From: Candidatus Hydrogenedentota bacterium
GTDB lineage: Bacteria; Hydrogenedentota; Hydrogenedentia; Hydrogenedentales; GCA-2746185
DNA length: 8,346 nt
NCBI GenBank assembly: GCA_030123645.1
Contig: JASJYE010000084.1
Coordinates: forward strand, 1 to 8,346
Direction of reading: 5' to 3'
Shown here: positions 1-6,718 of the stretch, one piece after another
Layout of the letters: each line of letters opens with the position of its first letter
Position numbering within the stretch: the first letter of the stretch is position 1
Made by a program: the position numbers and the translations under genes
The notes under the pieces: generated by a model
The model's input: only the letters and a program-made list of their open reading frames with translations
Database searches by the model: none
What the model was told of the DNA's origin: nothing

Positions 1-178
1 GGTCATCCTCGATCTTCGTTCCCTTGGTGCCCCCGTGGGCGCCGATGACGCACTCGGAGCCCTCCAGCAGCATGGCAACCAGGGCCCGGCCGATGCCGCC
101 GCTGGCGCCGGTGATCAGGATGCGCGAGGCGGGCTCGACCCGGGGGGTCCAATCGGGGCGGGTGAATGTCGGCGTCAT
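1..178 (-). CDS. Short-chain dehydrogenase/reductase (SDR) or NAD-dependent epimerase, N-terminal part only
   Basis: The first 59 residues of an NAD(P)-binding oxidoreductase are present; the rest lies beyond the left edge. After about 17 leader residues comes a beta strand (residues 19-23, RILIT) and the dinucleotide-binding turn GASGGIG (residues 24-30), followed by a helix. This TGxxxGxG pattern is the Rossmann signature of the SDR superfamily. The ATG is supported by an AGG about 7 bases upstream on the minus strand. The strand is divergent from the neighbouring methyltransferase, with a 65-bp gap. Beside glycan genes it could be a sugar-nucleotide epimerase/dehydratase or ketoreductase. 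The catalytic Ser and Tyr-x3-Lys are outside the window, so the substrate cannot be told. The stretch after the first helix, rich in Gly, Thr and Lys (residues 46-55), gives no further clue. Confidence 0.8.
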   Translation of the reverse strand, partial: MTPTFTRPDWTPRVEPASRILITGASGGIGRALVAMLLEGSECVIGAHGGTKGTKIEDD

Positions 179-213
179 GTCGTTGCCTGTGTCATTTCGT
201 GCGCCCAATGAGG

Positions 214-220
214 TATAAAT
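214..220 (+). promoter_or_regulatory. Possible -10-like element upstream of the methyltransferase
   Basis: TATAAAT stands out as AT-rich in the 65-bp divergent spacer, 24 bases before the chosen ATG at 244. No convincing -35 hexamer lies 16-18 bases upstream, so this is a weak guess. If used, the 5' leader would be very short, with the purine-rich ribosome-binding stretch at 231-235 just downstream. Confidence 0.2.
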
Positions 221-243
221 CCGCAATCCAGGGGGTGCATTTG

Positions 244-903
244 ATGAGCATTCGCCAACCGGGCGACCTCGCGAAAACAGCGGCGGGTCTTTACATCGAC
301 GGCCCGAGGTTCCTGCGCAACGTGCAAATTTACCGGCCCTATATCTGTCCCTTCGGCGAATTGATGGCCGCCGTTCCAGCGGGCGCCCGGGTCCTGGACG
401 TCGGTTGTGGGGGGGGACTCTTCTTGGGGCTTCTCGCCAGCGAAGGCACGATCACCGACGGCCTCGGAATCGACACATCCGAATCGGCCATCCGCCTTGC
501 CCGTCAAATGACAGGCCGCTTGCCCGCGGGGTGCCATCTGGATTTCGAAGTCCGGGCCGTCCTCGATGATTGGCCGGCGCGGACATTCGATGCCGTCTCG
601 ATCATCGATGTCATCCACCACGTTCCCCCGAAAAACCAGAAGGCCGTCTTTGACCGGGCCAGCTTGGCGGTCGGCGGCAATGGCCTCCTGATCTACAAGG
701 ACATGTGCAAAACCCCGGCGTGGCGCGCCTGGACAAACCGTGCCCACGATCTGATCATGGCCCGCCAGTGGGTTCATTACGTGCATCCCCAAAGGGTCGT
801 CCAATGGGCGGAAGAGGCCGGCCTCGCCGTGGTCGGAACAGAGCGGATAAACAATTTCTGGTACGGGCACGACTTGTTGGTGTTCCGTCGAGGTGGCCCC
901 TGA
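244..903 (+). CDS. Class I SAM-dependent methyltransferase
   Basis: A protein of 219 residues that would transfer a methyl group from S-adenosylmethionine; the acceptor is unknown, but the setting suggests a sugar or glycan-lipid intermediate. Motif I is VLDVGCGGG at residues 50-58, the acidic end of strand 2 is GID at 75-77, and the motif IV/V region is FDAVSIIDVIHHV at 115-127. This is the usual layout of the Methyltransf_11/12/25-type Rossmann methyltransferases. There are no membrane segments. I chose ATG 244 because GGGGG at 231-235 sits 8 bases upstream and homology-like sequence begins right after it. In-frame starts at 166, 208 (ATG) and 235 (GTG) are possible but have poorer ribosome sites, and 166 would overlap the divergent gene's start. 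A run of eight G (409-416) falls inside motif I. The gene converges on the membrane-protein gene with only 17 bp between the two stops. Confidence 0.88.
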   Translation: MSIRQPGDLAKTAAGLYIDGPRFLRNVQIYRPYICPFGELMAAVPAGARVLDVGCGGGLFLGLLASEGTITDGLGIDTSESAIRLARQMTGRLPAGCHLDFEVRAVLDDWPARTFDAVSIIDVIHHVPPKNQKAVFDRASLAVGGNGLLIYKDMCKTPAWRAWTNRAHDLIMARQWVHYVHPQRVVQWAEEAGLAVVGTERINNFWYGHDLLVFRRGGP

Positions 904-907
904 TCGC

Positions 908-934
908 CGATAAGGCCGGGTCATTTCGTTATCG
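908..934. other. Short inverted repeat between convergent stops (weak terminator candidate)
   Basis: CGATAA at 908-913 and TTATCG at 929-934 form a 6-bp inverted repeat with a 15-base loop. It covers the 17-bp gap between the methyltransferase stop and the stop of the convergent membrane-protein gene. There is no T-tract on either side, so a canonical intrinsic terminator is not shown. Confidence 0.2.
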
Positions 935-2783
935 CCGGCGTGACATCTCCGTCACGGTTGCGCCGCAGGACGGTGAAGCCGCCGATTTCCTTCTTCGCGG
1001 AATATGGAAGAACCCCGGGGTCCATCCGCCCGACGACCGCGGATGGGACGACCAGGTAATCGGGGACCAAGTCAAGCCGGAAGATCGCCTCGGTGACGAG
1101 TGCCGTATTGCCGGTCATCCAATTCGTGGTGATGGTCTCCAAGAGTCGGTTCTGCCGGCCCACGAATTCAAAATACTTCAGATTGAGGCCCCGGGTCAGC
1201 ATCAAGGGCAGGGGCAACGCTCGCCCTGAACGGGAGGCGATGCTTCTGCGTGGGACCAGGTTCTCGCTTTGGCGCACTCCCGGACGGACTTCGTTCGGCG
1301 CCGCAATCCTCATCGGGAGGACGACGGCGTCGATCGACGTGTTGTCTTTGATGTATTGCGTGACTCCTATCCAACGGGCGTTTTCCGAGGCGCCGTGAAT
1401 CCCGGTTCGAGCAAGGAACTGCCAAGCCGGAAGTTTCTGCCAAGCGCCAACGGCCATGGCGACGGACATGGTCAGGGTGAAGGTCAGGCAGATGATCTGC
1501 CTGTGAGATCCGACCAGGAAAGCACCAACGCTCGCGCCCGGTGCCGGCGGCGAGAGGGCAAAGCCGGGTTGTCTTCTCCAGAGAACGTAGAGGGCGAGAA
1601 GAGAAACGGCCATCGACAAGGCCGACAAACCAATCCAAAGGTCGAAGTTTCCGGGTCCGGAGACGAGCACGACGAGAAAAACCAGACCCGCGACAACGGT
1701 CTGTTTTACGCCTCCCGTTGACTCGACCCAGCGGAATAGAATCACCATCAAGGCGATCGAAGCGAGTATCTGGGGGTATTGAAGTTGTCTGGCCACGGGG
1801 AACAGAAGGAGCTGCGGCACCTTCCACCCATCGGGTGCGAACTGCCCGTAGAGCCCGAGGATCAACAACGCGCCAAGCGATAGCGCCGTGACGGCGCGGG
1901 TCGCTTTCAAGGCGGGACGGGACTTGGCCGGCCACAACAGGACCCCGCCTAGGATGAAAGCAAAAATCAAGTTGCCGGACAACACCTTGCCCAGGCCGGT
2001 GAACCGGGTATCGAACGGCAAGACCATCCCTTCGTACCACTGCACCGTCAACTGGTTCCATATCGAGTTCCAGTCTTCCCGGGGGACCTGAATGTAGAAA
2101 AAAAGAGCCCACAGCAGCATCGCGGTGCCGCCGATGCCTAACACCGTAACGATTATACGGTCGCGCCGCCGTCCAATGACGGCGGCGGCGATCAATGCCA
2201 TCCCCGCCGTGAACGGCGCCACCTGAACCGACACCAGCGCCAAGAGCAAGGACAGACCAATCACGATCCACAAATTTCGCCCGGAAATCGCCGCGTACAG
2301 CAGCCAAAGGCCGATGGGCAAAGCGAGCGCCGAGTGGTTGAAATCCGGGTTATGGGCGAAGATGACCACGTTATCGAGGATCTGATGATCCTTTAGGAAG
2401 AACAGAAGAATGGTGATGCGTTCAAAAACCCCCTTGGCGCCGAGGGCCACCGCGATCCTGTCGGCCGCCAGGAATGCGGTGGCGACCATCAGGATGTAGA
2501 GACCGGCGATAAACCGGTCGTCGAGCCAAATGTCGCCGAATATTTTCGGGAACAGATAGAAAATCGTTGATTTATAGGGAGACCCGGCGGACGAAGACAT
2601 GTTGCCCACGACGGGGTCATTCGCCATCAGTTCGGGATATATGGCATTGATGGAAAAGCCCGCGTAAAACCCACCCTCTAGGCCTGGGAAATACTTGATG
2701 CTCAGGAACACGGCACAAAAGAGCACCGTCGCAAGAACGATCTTTTCATCGTTTGCGCTGGCACGGGTATCGAGGGGATGCAT
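921..2783 (-). CDS. Polytopic integral membrane protein with C-terminal soluble domain, GT-C-like layout, function unknown
   Basis: A protein of 620 residues with about 11-13 hydrophobic segments: roughly 14-31, 91-106, 120-131, 150-166, 170-188, 189-203, 209-230, 268-285, 296-312, 336-351, 360-376, 382-402 and 427-446. A hydrophilic C-terminal domain follows at about 465-615. A long first extramembrane loop (32-90) holds acidic residues (E51, D56, D84, D88, D89), and another loop holds HNPDFNH at 144-150. An N-terminal multi-spanning part followed by a soluble tail is typical of GT-C glycosyltransferases and of poorly characterised families such as DUF6798-like proteins. The tail's WIGVTQYIKDNTSIDAVVLP resembles the latter, from memory. 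No textbook DxD/ExD motif can be assigned, so enzymatic activity is inference; transport or glycan-lipid handling is also possible. It starts 33 bp after the radical SAM gene and is probably co-transcribed with it. A CCAGG 8-12 bases upstream may serve as ribosome site. Confidence 0.75.
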   Translation of the reverse strand: MHPLDTRASANDEKIVLATVLFCAVFLSIKYFPGLEGGFYAGFSINAIYPELMANDPVVGNMSSSAGSPYKSTIFYLFPKIFGDIWLDDRFIAGLYILMVATAFLAADRIAVALGAKGVFERITILLFFLKDHQILDNVVIFAHNPDFNHSALALPIGLWLLYAAISGRNLWIVIGLSLLLALVSVQVAPFTAGMALIAAAVIGRRRDRIIVTVLGIGGTAMLLWALFFYIQVPREDWNSIWNQLTVQWYEGMVLPFDTRFTGLGKVLSGNLIFAFILGGVLLWPAKSRPALKATRAVTALSLGALLILGLYGQFAPDGWKVPQLLLFPVARQLQYPQILASIALMVILFRWVESTGGVKQTVVAGLVFLVVLVSGPGNFDLWIGLSALSMAVSLLALYVLWRRQPGFALSPPAPGASVGAFLVGSHRQIICLTFTLTMSVAMAVGAWQKLPAWQFLARTGIHGASENARWIGVTQYIKDNTSIDAVVLPMRIAAPNEVRPGVRQSENLVPRRSIASRSGRALPLPLMLTRGLNLKYFEFVGRQNRLLETITTNWMTGNTALVTEAIFRLDLVPDYLVVPSAVVGRMDPGVLPYSAKKEIGGFTVLRRNRDGDVTPAITK

Positions 2784-2816
2784 CCTGAAAACCTGGAGAC
2801 GAGTCGGCGCGACAGA

Positions 2817-4463
2817 CTAGACGGGGGCCCGCCGTTTGTTGCGCGCGTAGAGATCGTATAGGCGCTGTTCGAGCACGTTTGCGGGCTTGAACGTCGAACG
2901 GGTGAGGCTTCTAACGAGCCTCAGAATTCTTCGCGGATGGACCAGATAGGCGGTCGAATAGAACAGCATATAAACAAGCAAGCGGCAGAGCGACAAGGCC
3001 CGCCCGCCGATGTGTTGGCAATAGGAATCGCCTTTGAAGAAATCGAATTGGACAAGGAGAGAGACGAAATAGTCGTCGTTGGGCGCCGGGAGATTGCCTT
3101 CCGTTCGCAGGCGTTCGTAAAGCTCGGAGCCGGGATAGGGCGAGAAGGTGGCGATGTTGCAATCGTCCACGCCGTGGAACGCCATCTTGACGGAATACCA
3201 AGTCGTTTTTAACACGTCCGCCACCCGTTCGTCGGGAAACCCGATGATCAGATTGATTTTGACGTTGTGGCCAATTTGCTTTGCCATCCGGATGCTTTCC
3301 GTGAGCCGGGGAAGCTTCAGCTTCTTTTTGATTCGCTCGAGCGTTTTCTCGGAGCCGCTTTCAGGCGCATAGGTAATGAGCCGGCAGCCGGTGTCGTAAA
3401 GCGCCGTCAACGTTTCATGGTCGAGCGCTTCCGAGCGCGTGCCCGACGGCAGCTGCCACGTGATGTCCAGTTTACGGCGCTTCAATTCGTTGCAGAATGC
3501 CAGCGTCCAATCTTTCTTGATGATTGCCGTGAGGTCGAAGAAATCGATGTTGTTAACATTGTATTCGTTGACCAGGTACTGGATTTCGTCGGCGACGTCG
3601 GTGGGGTCCCGCATATTGTAACGCGTCGTCCACATCGTCGGGTTCGAGCAGAACGTACACTGATAAGGGCACCCCCGAGTCGCCAAAATCGGCATGTGGC
3701 GCCCCATGCCGATCCCCATGGCCCAATTCGGCTGGAAGTAGTTTTCAACCTTACAAAGGTCCCACGCCGGCCGGGGCAGCTCATCGATGTGGGTGATGCG
3801 GTTGGAGAGGCCATTGCCGACGAAGGCATCGTTTTTTTGAATGAACGAAACCCCCGGCGAACCCTGCGCGTCCTTGCCGTGGTAGATGCGGTAAACCAGT
3901 TCAAGGAACGTCAGTTCCGCCTCGCCGCTGACAAGAAAATCGATTTCAGGGCAATCGCGAAGCACGTACTCCGGAAGCGCCGTCGGATGCTCGCCGCCGA
4001 CGACGATAACGCAATGGGGAAGTTTCTTGCGGACCTGCTTGATGAATTCCCGTTGCGGGAGCCATTCCTGCGAGAACATGAGCGACACGCCGACAATCAG
4101 GGCATCGGGGTCGATCATCTGGACCAGACCCTCGGCATCAAGGCCCTGCAGGTTGTAACGGCCGCAACTCGAACGCCGGATATTGAAAATGTCTTCGCCT
4201 TGGGCATCGACGATGTCCACGGGATACCCCGCATTCCTGACGACAGAGGCCAAATAGGCAAGCCCGAGGGGAGGAAGAATGGCCGCGCTATACGTGGTTT
4301 TGGAGAGGACGGAAAAAGGCCTGACCAACGCGATCCTGCGCCCCTCTCCCTTAGCGGCCGCGAAAGCCAGGAAAGCGTCGCCAACGTGACGGTCTTCCGT
4401 GTCCAGGACATAGCTCGCGGGTGGCGGCCTTTGATGCGGTTCAACGTGGGTGTCGGCGTTCAT
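2817..4463 (-). CDS. B12-binding-type radical SAM protein
   Basis: A protein of 548 residues. The CxxxCxxC cluster motif that binds the 4Fe-4S centre is C265, C269 and C272 in TRGCPYQCTFCSNP, which marks a radical SAM enzyme making a 5'-deoxyadenosyl radical. Residues about 42-195 form a Rossmann-like cobalamin-binding-type domain (IALVRP at 44-49, IVVGGEHPTALPEYVL at 153-168, VSGEAE at 178-183). The radical SAM barrel runs to about 450, with APESGSE (366-372), IIGFP (406-410) and FSPYPGSEL (440-448). The DxHxxG cobalamin lower-ligand motif is not seen, so B12 may bind base-off without it, as in other class B members. The C-terminal part (about 480-545) has a hydrophobic helix at 490-508 and then a basic stretch, suggesting membrane association. 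Class B family members methylate unactivated carbons or remodel lipids and cofactors; here a glycan or lipid target is inferred. No Shine-Dalgarno is visible before the ATG, and no alternative ATG occurs until residue 116. Confidence 0.9.
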   Translation of the reverse strand: MNADTHVEPHQRPPPASYVLDTEDRHVGDAFLAFAAAKGEGRRIALVRPFSVLSKTTYSAAILPPLGLAYLASVVRNAGYPVDIVDAQGEDIFNIRRSSCGRYNLQGLDAEGLVQMIDPDALIVGVSLMFSQEWLPQREFIKQVRKKLPHCVIVVGGEHPTALPEYVLRDCPEIDFLVSGEAELTFLELVYRIYHGKDAQGSPGVSFIQKNDAFVGNGLSNRITHIDELPRPAWDLCKVENYFQPNWAMGIGMGRHMPILATRGCPYQCTFCSNPTMWTTRYNMRDPTDVADEIQYLVNEYNVNNIDFFDLTAIIKKDWTLAFCNELKRRKLDITWQLPSGTRSEALDHETLTALYDTGCRLITYAPESGSEKTLERIKKKLKLPRLTESIRMAKQIGHNVKINLIIGFPDERVADVLKTTWYSVKMAFHGVDDCNIATFSPYPGSELYERLRTEGNLPAPNDDYFVSLLVQFDFFKGDSYCQHIGGRALSLCRLLVYMLFYSTAYLVHPRRILRLVRSLTRSTFKPANVLEQRLYDLYARNKRRAPV

Positions 4464-4496
4464 GATTCACAAATATCAAAGGCTTGGGGCGTCAGC

Positions 4497-4528
4497 CATC
4501 GGGAGCCGGCGCATCCGACATGGGAGCC
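4497..4528. repeat. Short direct repeat upstream of the radical SAM gene
   Basis: GGGAGCC occurs at 4501-4507 and again at 4522-4528. Each copy is preceded by CAT (CATC in the first). The copies are 21 bp apart, two helical turns, so both would face the same side of the DNA. It could be a paired regulator site, but the repeat is short and may be chance. Confidence 0.25.
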
Positions 4529-4533
4529 TCGCA

Positions 4534-4576
4534 AGTATTCTGTTCCTTAAATTAAGAACTTGGGAAACAGAATACT
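4534..4576. repeat. Perfect 11-bp inverted repeat with AT-rich centre
   Basis: AGTATTCTGTT at 4534-4544 is matched exactly by its reverse complement AACAGAATACT at 4566-4576. Two more pairs (CC with GG) can be added if one extra A at 4565 is bulged. The 21-base centre holds a second palindrome, CTTAA-A-TTAAG (4546-4556). It lies in the 153-bp spacer between the SGNH stop and the radical SAM start and is strikingly AT-rich beside the surrounding coding DNA. Read along the minus strand, the stem is followed by only two T, so it is not a standard intrinsic terminator. An operator, mRNA-stabilising hairpin, attenuator-like element or remnant of a small mobile repeat are all possible. Confidence 0.7.
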
Positions 4577-4616
4577 AGGCATAACAGATGCGGCCCTCTC
4601 CTTCTTGAACAGGCCA

Positions 4617-5924
4617 CTAGGGCGCGATGGCCTTCAGGACGGCGTCCGCCAGGATGGCGTAACCCTTGGCATTGAAGTGGCCGCGGTTCTCGCTGAAGAA
4701 ACTCTCCGGCGCGCGTTCCTTGGGGAAGCTGTCATAGGCGTCAATGACCGGAATGCCCAGATTTCCGGCGATGTCGAGTATTTTGGCTTGCCGCCCGACG
4801 ACGTTTTCCTTGTCCTCATTGTCCATCAAGAGGAGGTGCTTCGGGACGTACACGAGATAGATCGTCCCCCCCCATCCGCCGACCATATCGCGCGCCTTCC
4901 TCAGCACCTGTTTGAAGACGGGAAAGGTGGAGTCCATCCGGGGCGGCCGGCTTGGCGCCGCGTCATGATAGACCAGACCCAGCCGCAGGCGTAACGCACG
5001 GAGAAAAAGCCGGTCGAGCAATCCATCTACCTCCGCCTCGGCGAACAACGTGTCCGCCAATTTTTTCAGCTCTATATCGATTCGATCCCGCAAGCCGAAT
5101 AGTTTCTGCGAGAACCCCTCCTCGAGATACCGCGTGAGAATGGGGATCTTGACCTCCGCCGACAGGTTTAAAAGATCGTTGGTATCGGTGAAGAACCAGA
5201 GAACGGTTCGGGCGCGGAACCGCTTGGCGTATTCCGTTAGGACGGCGAGTTCCAGCAGGGGACCGCTGCCCGCGAACCCGAGGTTGAGGGTCGCGGGAAA
5301 GACCCGTCGGATGCGCGCCACCGCATTTTCCTCGGACCCGACGCAGTAGCCGAGGGCGAATGAATCGCCAATCGCGACGATATCCATTGTTTCGCGTTGC
5401 CAGAGCCCGGGCGGATTATGAAAACCGAAGTCATCGCTGACATAGGTCAGCCACCCGCTGCCCTCATTGCAGACCACCGTGCGCACCCTTGAGATTCCCG
5501 AGAGGGGCAGGACCGGCTTGCCGTCAATGGTGAGTCTCGGCTTGGCGGAACCCGAGGCGGTCCGCATGAACTCCAACGGAAGCATCAGCGGGTATGCCAT
5601 CTCGCCGGCGTCGCGAATGGCGCGGATTTTCTCGGCCTTCGTTTCCTGGCCGACGGCGATCCACAGCTCGGCGGCGAAAATGATCATTCCTCCACACACA
5701 ATCGAAAGCGCCAGGAAGGCCTGCCTGTCGGAACGCATAAATAGCCCCTCGCCGCAAGCGACAGCCACCGTTGCTGGGATGACCACGAGGGCGATCCCCC
5801 GAGCCGTGAGAATCTCCTCCGCGGGGAAGCGGCCTATCGCGTAAGCCGCGGCAACCGCGCCCGCGACACCGGCGAGCGCCAGGATACAGCGCACCAAAAC
5901 CCTCACCGGCAGGGTTCGTAACAC
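4617..5924 (-). CDS. Membrane-anchored SGNH/GDSL-family hydrolase or acyltransferase
   Basis: 435 residues from GTG 5924. Basic N-terminus, then three hydrophobic segments (about 9-30, 40-58, 69-91) and a large extracytoplasmic-type domain. Block I is IVAIGDSFALG with nucleophile S188. A block II-like Gly is in NLGFAGSG (about 213-221), the block III Asn is N249 in FTDTNDL, and the block V His is H416 in ENRGHFNAKGY. SGNH proteins in polysaccharide loci usually remove or transfer acetyl or other acyl groups. The Asp normally two or three residues before the His is absent: N413, R414 and G415 precede H416, with E412 four residues before. The nucleophile may still work with a Ser-His dyad or another acid. 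An upstream TTG (5969) adds 15 residues and overlaps the glycosyltransferase gene by 44 bp. I prefer GTG 5924, one base after that gene's TAA, because it gives a short basic leader before the first membrane helix and suggests translational coupling. A G8 run lies at 4866-4873. Confidence 0.82.
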   Translation of the reverse strand: MLRTLPVRVLVRCILALAGVAGAVAAAYAIGRFPAEEILTARGIALVVIPATVAVACGEGLFMRSDRQAFLALSIVCGGMIIFAAELWIAVGQETKAEKIRAIRDAGEMAYPLMLPLEFMRTASGSAKPRLTIDGKPVLPLSGISRVRTVVCNEGSGWLTYVSDDFGFHNPPGLWQRETMDIVAIGDSFALGYCVGSEENAVARIRRVFPATLNLGFAGSGPLLELAVLTEYAKRFRARTVLWFFTDTNDLLNLSAEVKIPILTRYLEEGFSQKLFGLRDRIDIELKKLADTLFAEAEVDGLLDRLFLRALRLRLGLVYHDAAPSRPPRMDSTFPVFKQVLRKARDMVGGWGGTIYLVYVPKHLLLMDNEDKENVVGRQAKILDIAGNLGIPVIDAYDSFPKERAPESFFSENRGHFNAKGYAILADAVLKAIAP

Positions 5925-5925
5925 G

Positions 5926-6687
5926 TTAATCAGCCGGTGGCCTGTGTTCGGCAAAACGTGTCCAAACAAACTTCGGCCACAGGGTGATAATCAGCCAAAC
6001 CATCGCCAGACCCGTCTTCCATACCCCCCCTAGCGTGCCCGTGATCTTGGAGACGCCGATACGGCCCCGGTAATTTATCGGCACCTCGATAAAGCGGACA
6101 CCGTTCGCGCGCGCGGCGATCACCATGTTGGGGAGGAAATGTGATTGGCCGACGAACAGATCGGGTCTGATCTTGTCCGCCGCTTTTCGATGGATCAGCC
6201 TGAATGTACAGCCACAATCCGACAGAGACGGAGTGAAGTACAGGATCTCCAGGAACTTGGCCACGAAGTAGTTGCCGAGCCTGAGGAACCAGCGCATGTT
6301 GGCGTCACGCCAGATAAGACCAGGGTAGGTGCGGGTGCCGCACACCATTTCGAAGTCTTCGCTGTAGGCGAGGAGCTTCAGCAGATCCTTCGGCACGAAG
6401 GTGCCGTCGGGTTCACAGAGAACGATCAAATCCCCTTGGGCGAACCTTAATCCTCGTTGCAGGGCGTGGCCGTATCCTTGTTTCTTTTCGGAGATCACCG
6501 TGGCGCCCGCCTCTTCGGCCAACGCGGCGGTTCGGTCATCGGAGTTGTTGTCGACGACGACGATCTCATCCACTACCTGGGAAATCCCGATCGTGGAGAC
6601 GGCCTGGAATTCCTCGATCGCTCCCTTGATGTTCATCTCCTCGTTATAGGCGGCGAAGATGACGACGACTTTTTTGTCATTCCACAT
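5926..6687 (-). CDS. Family 2 glycosyltransferase, polyprenyl-phosphate glycosyltransferase type
   Basis: 253 residues with a GT-A fold. FAAYNEE (11-17) opens the nucleotide-sugar site and VDNNSDD (45-51) follows. EPDGTF (92-97) stands at the DxD metal-binding position, with D94 as the likely key acid. GTRT (117-120), SDCGCTFRLI (156-165) and YRGRIGVSKI (206-215) are hallmarks of the DPM1/undecaprenyl-phosphate-type GT2 group. The C-terminal segment at about 225-240 is hydrophobic and may lie on the membrane. The expected reaction is transfer of a sugar from a nucleotide donor to a polyprenyl phosphate or related acceptor at the cytoplasmic face; donor and acceptor are not predictable. The ATG at 6687 is preceded by GGGA about 12 bases away. 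The gene follows the epimerase by 31 bp and its TAA is one base from the proposed start of the SGNH gene, so these genes form one operon-like block. Confidence 0.9.
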   Translation of the reverse strand: MWNDKKVVVIFAAYNEEMNIKGAIEEFQAVSTIGISQVVDEIVVVDNNSDDRTAALAEEAGATVISEKKQGYGHALQRGLRFAQGDLIVLCEPDGTFVPKDLLKLLAYSEDFEMVCGTRTYPGLIWRDANMRWFLRLGNYFVAKFLEILYFTPSLSDCGCTFRLIHRKAADKIRPDLFVGQSHFLPNMVIAARANGVRFIEVPINYRGRIGVSKITGTLGGVWKTGLAMVWLIITLWPKFVWTRFAEHRPPAD

Positions 6688-6718
6688 AAGCTGAAATTTC
6701 CCGTGGGTGAAGAGACCC

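Noticed and set aside
175..924. 249-codon minus-strand frame across the methyltransferase
   Set aside because: It is the reverse frame of a clearly conserved methyltransferase with motif I intact, and its own protein shows no family signature.
1168..2307. 379-codon minus-strand frame inside the membrane-protein gene
   Set aside because: It is an Arg-rich frame shifted against the hydrophobic 620-residue protein, whose membrane segments are far more convincing.
3267..4550. 427-codon open frame on the plus strand, antisense to the radical SAM gene
   Set aside because: It mirrors the minus-strand gene in a GC-rich region, has no recognisable domain, is rich in Arg, Asp and Val as expected of an antisense frame, and the minus-strand protein has clear radical SAM motifs.
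4534..4576. Inverted repeat as an intrinsic terminator of the SGNH gene
   Set aside because: The stem is AT-rich and on the minus strand is followed by only two T before GCG, so it lacks the GC stem and U-tract of a standard terminator.
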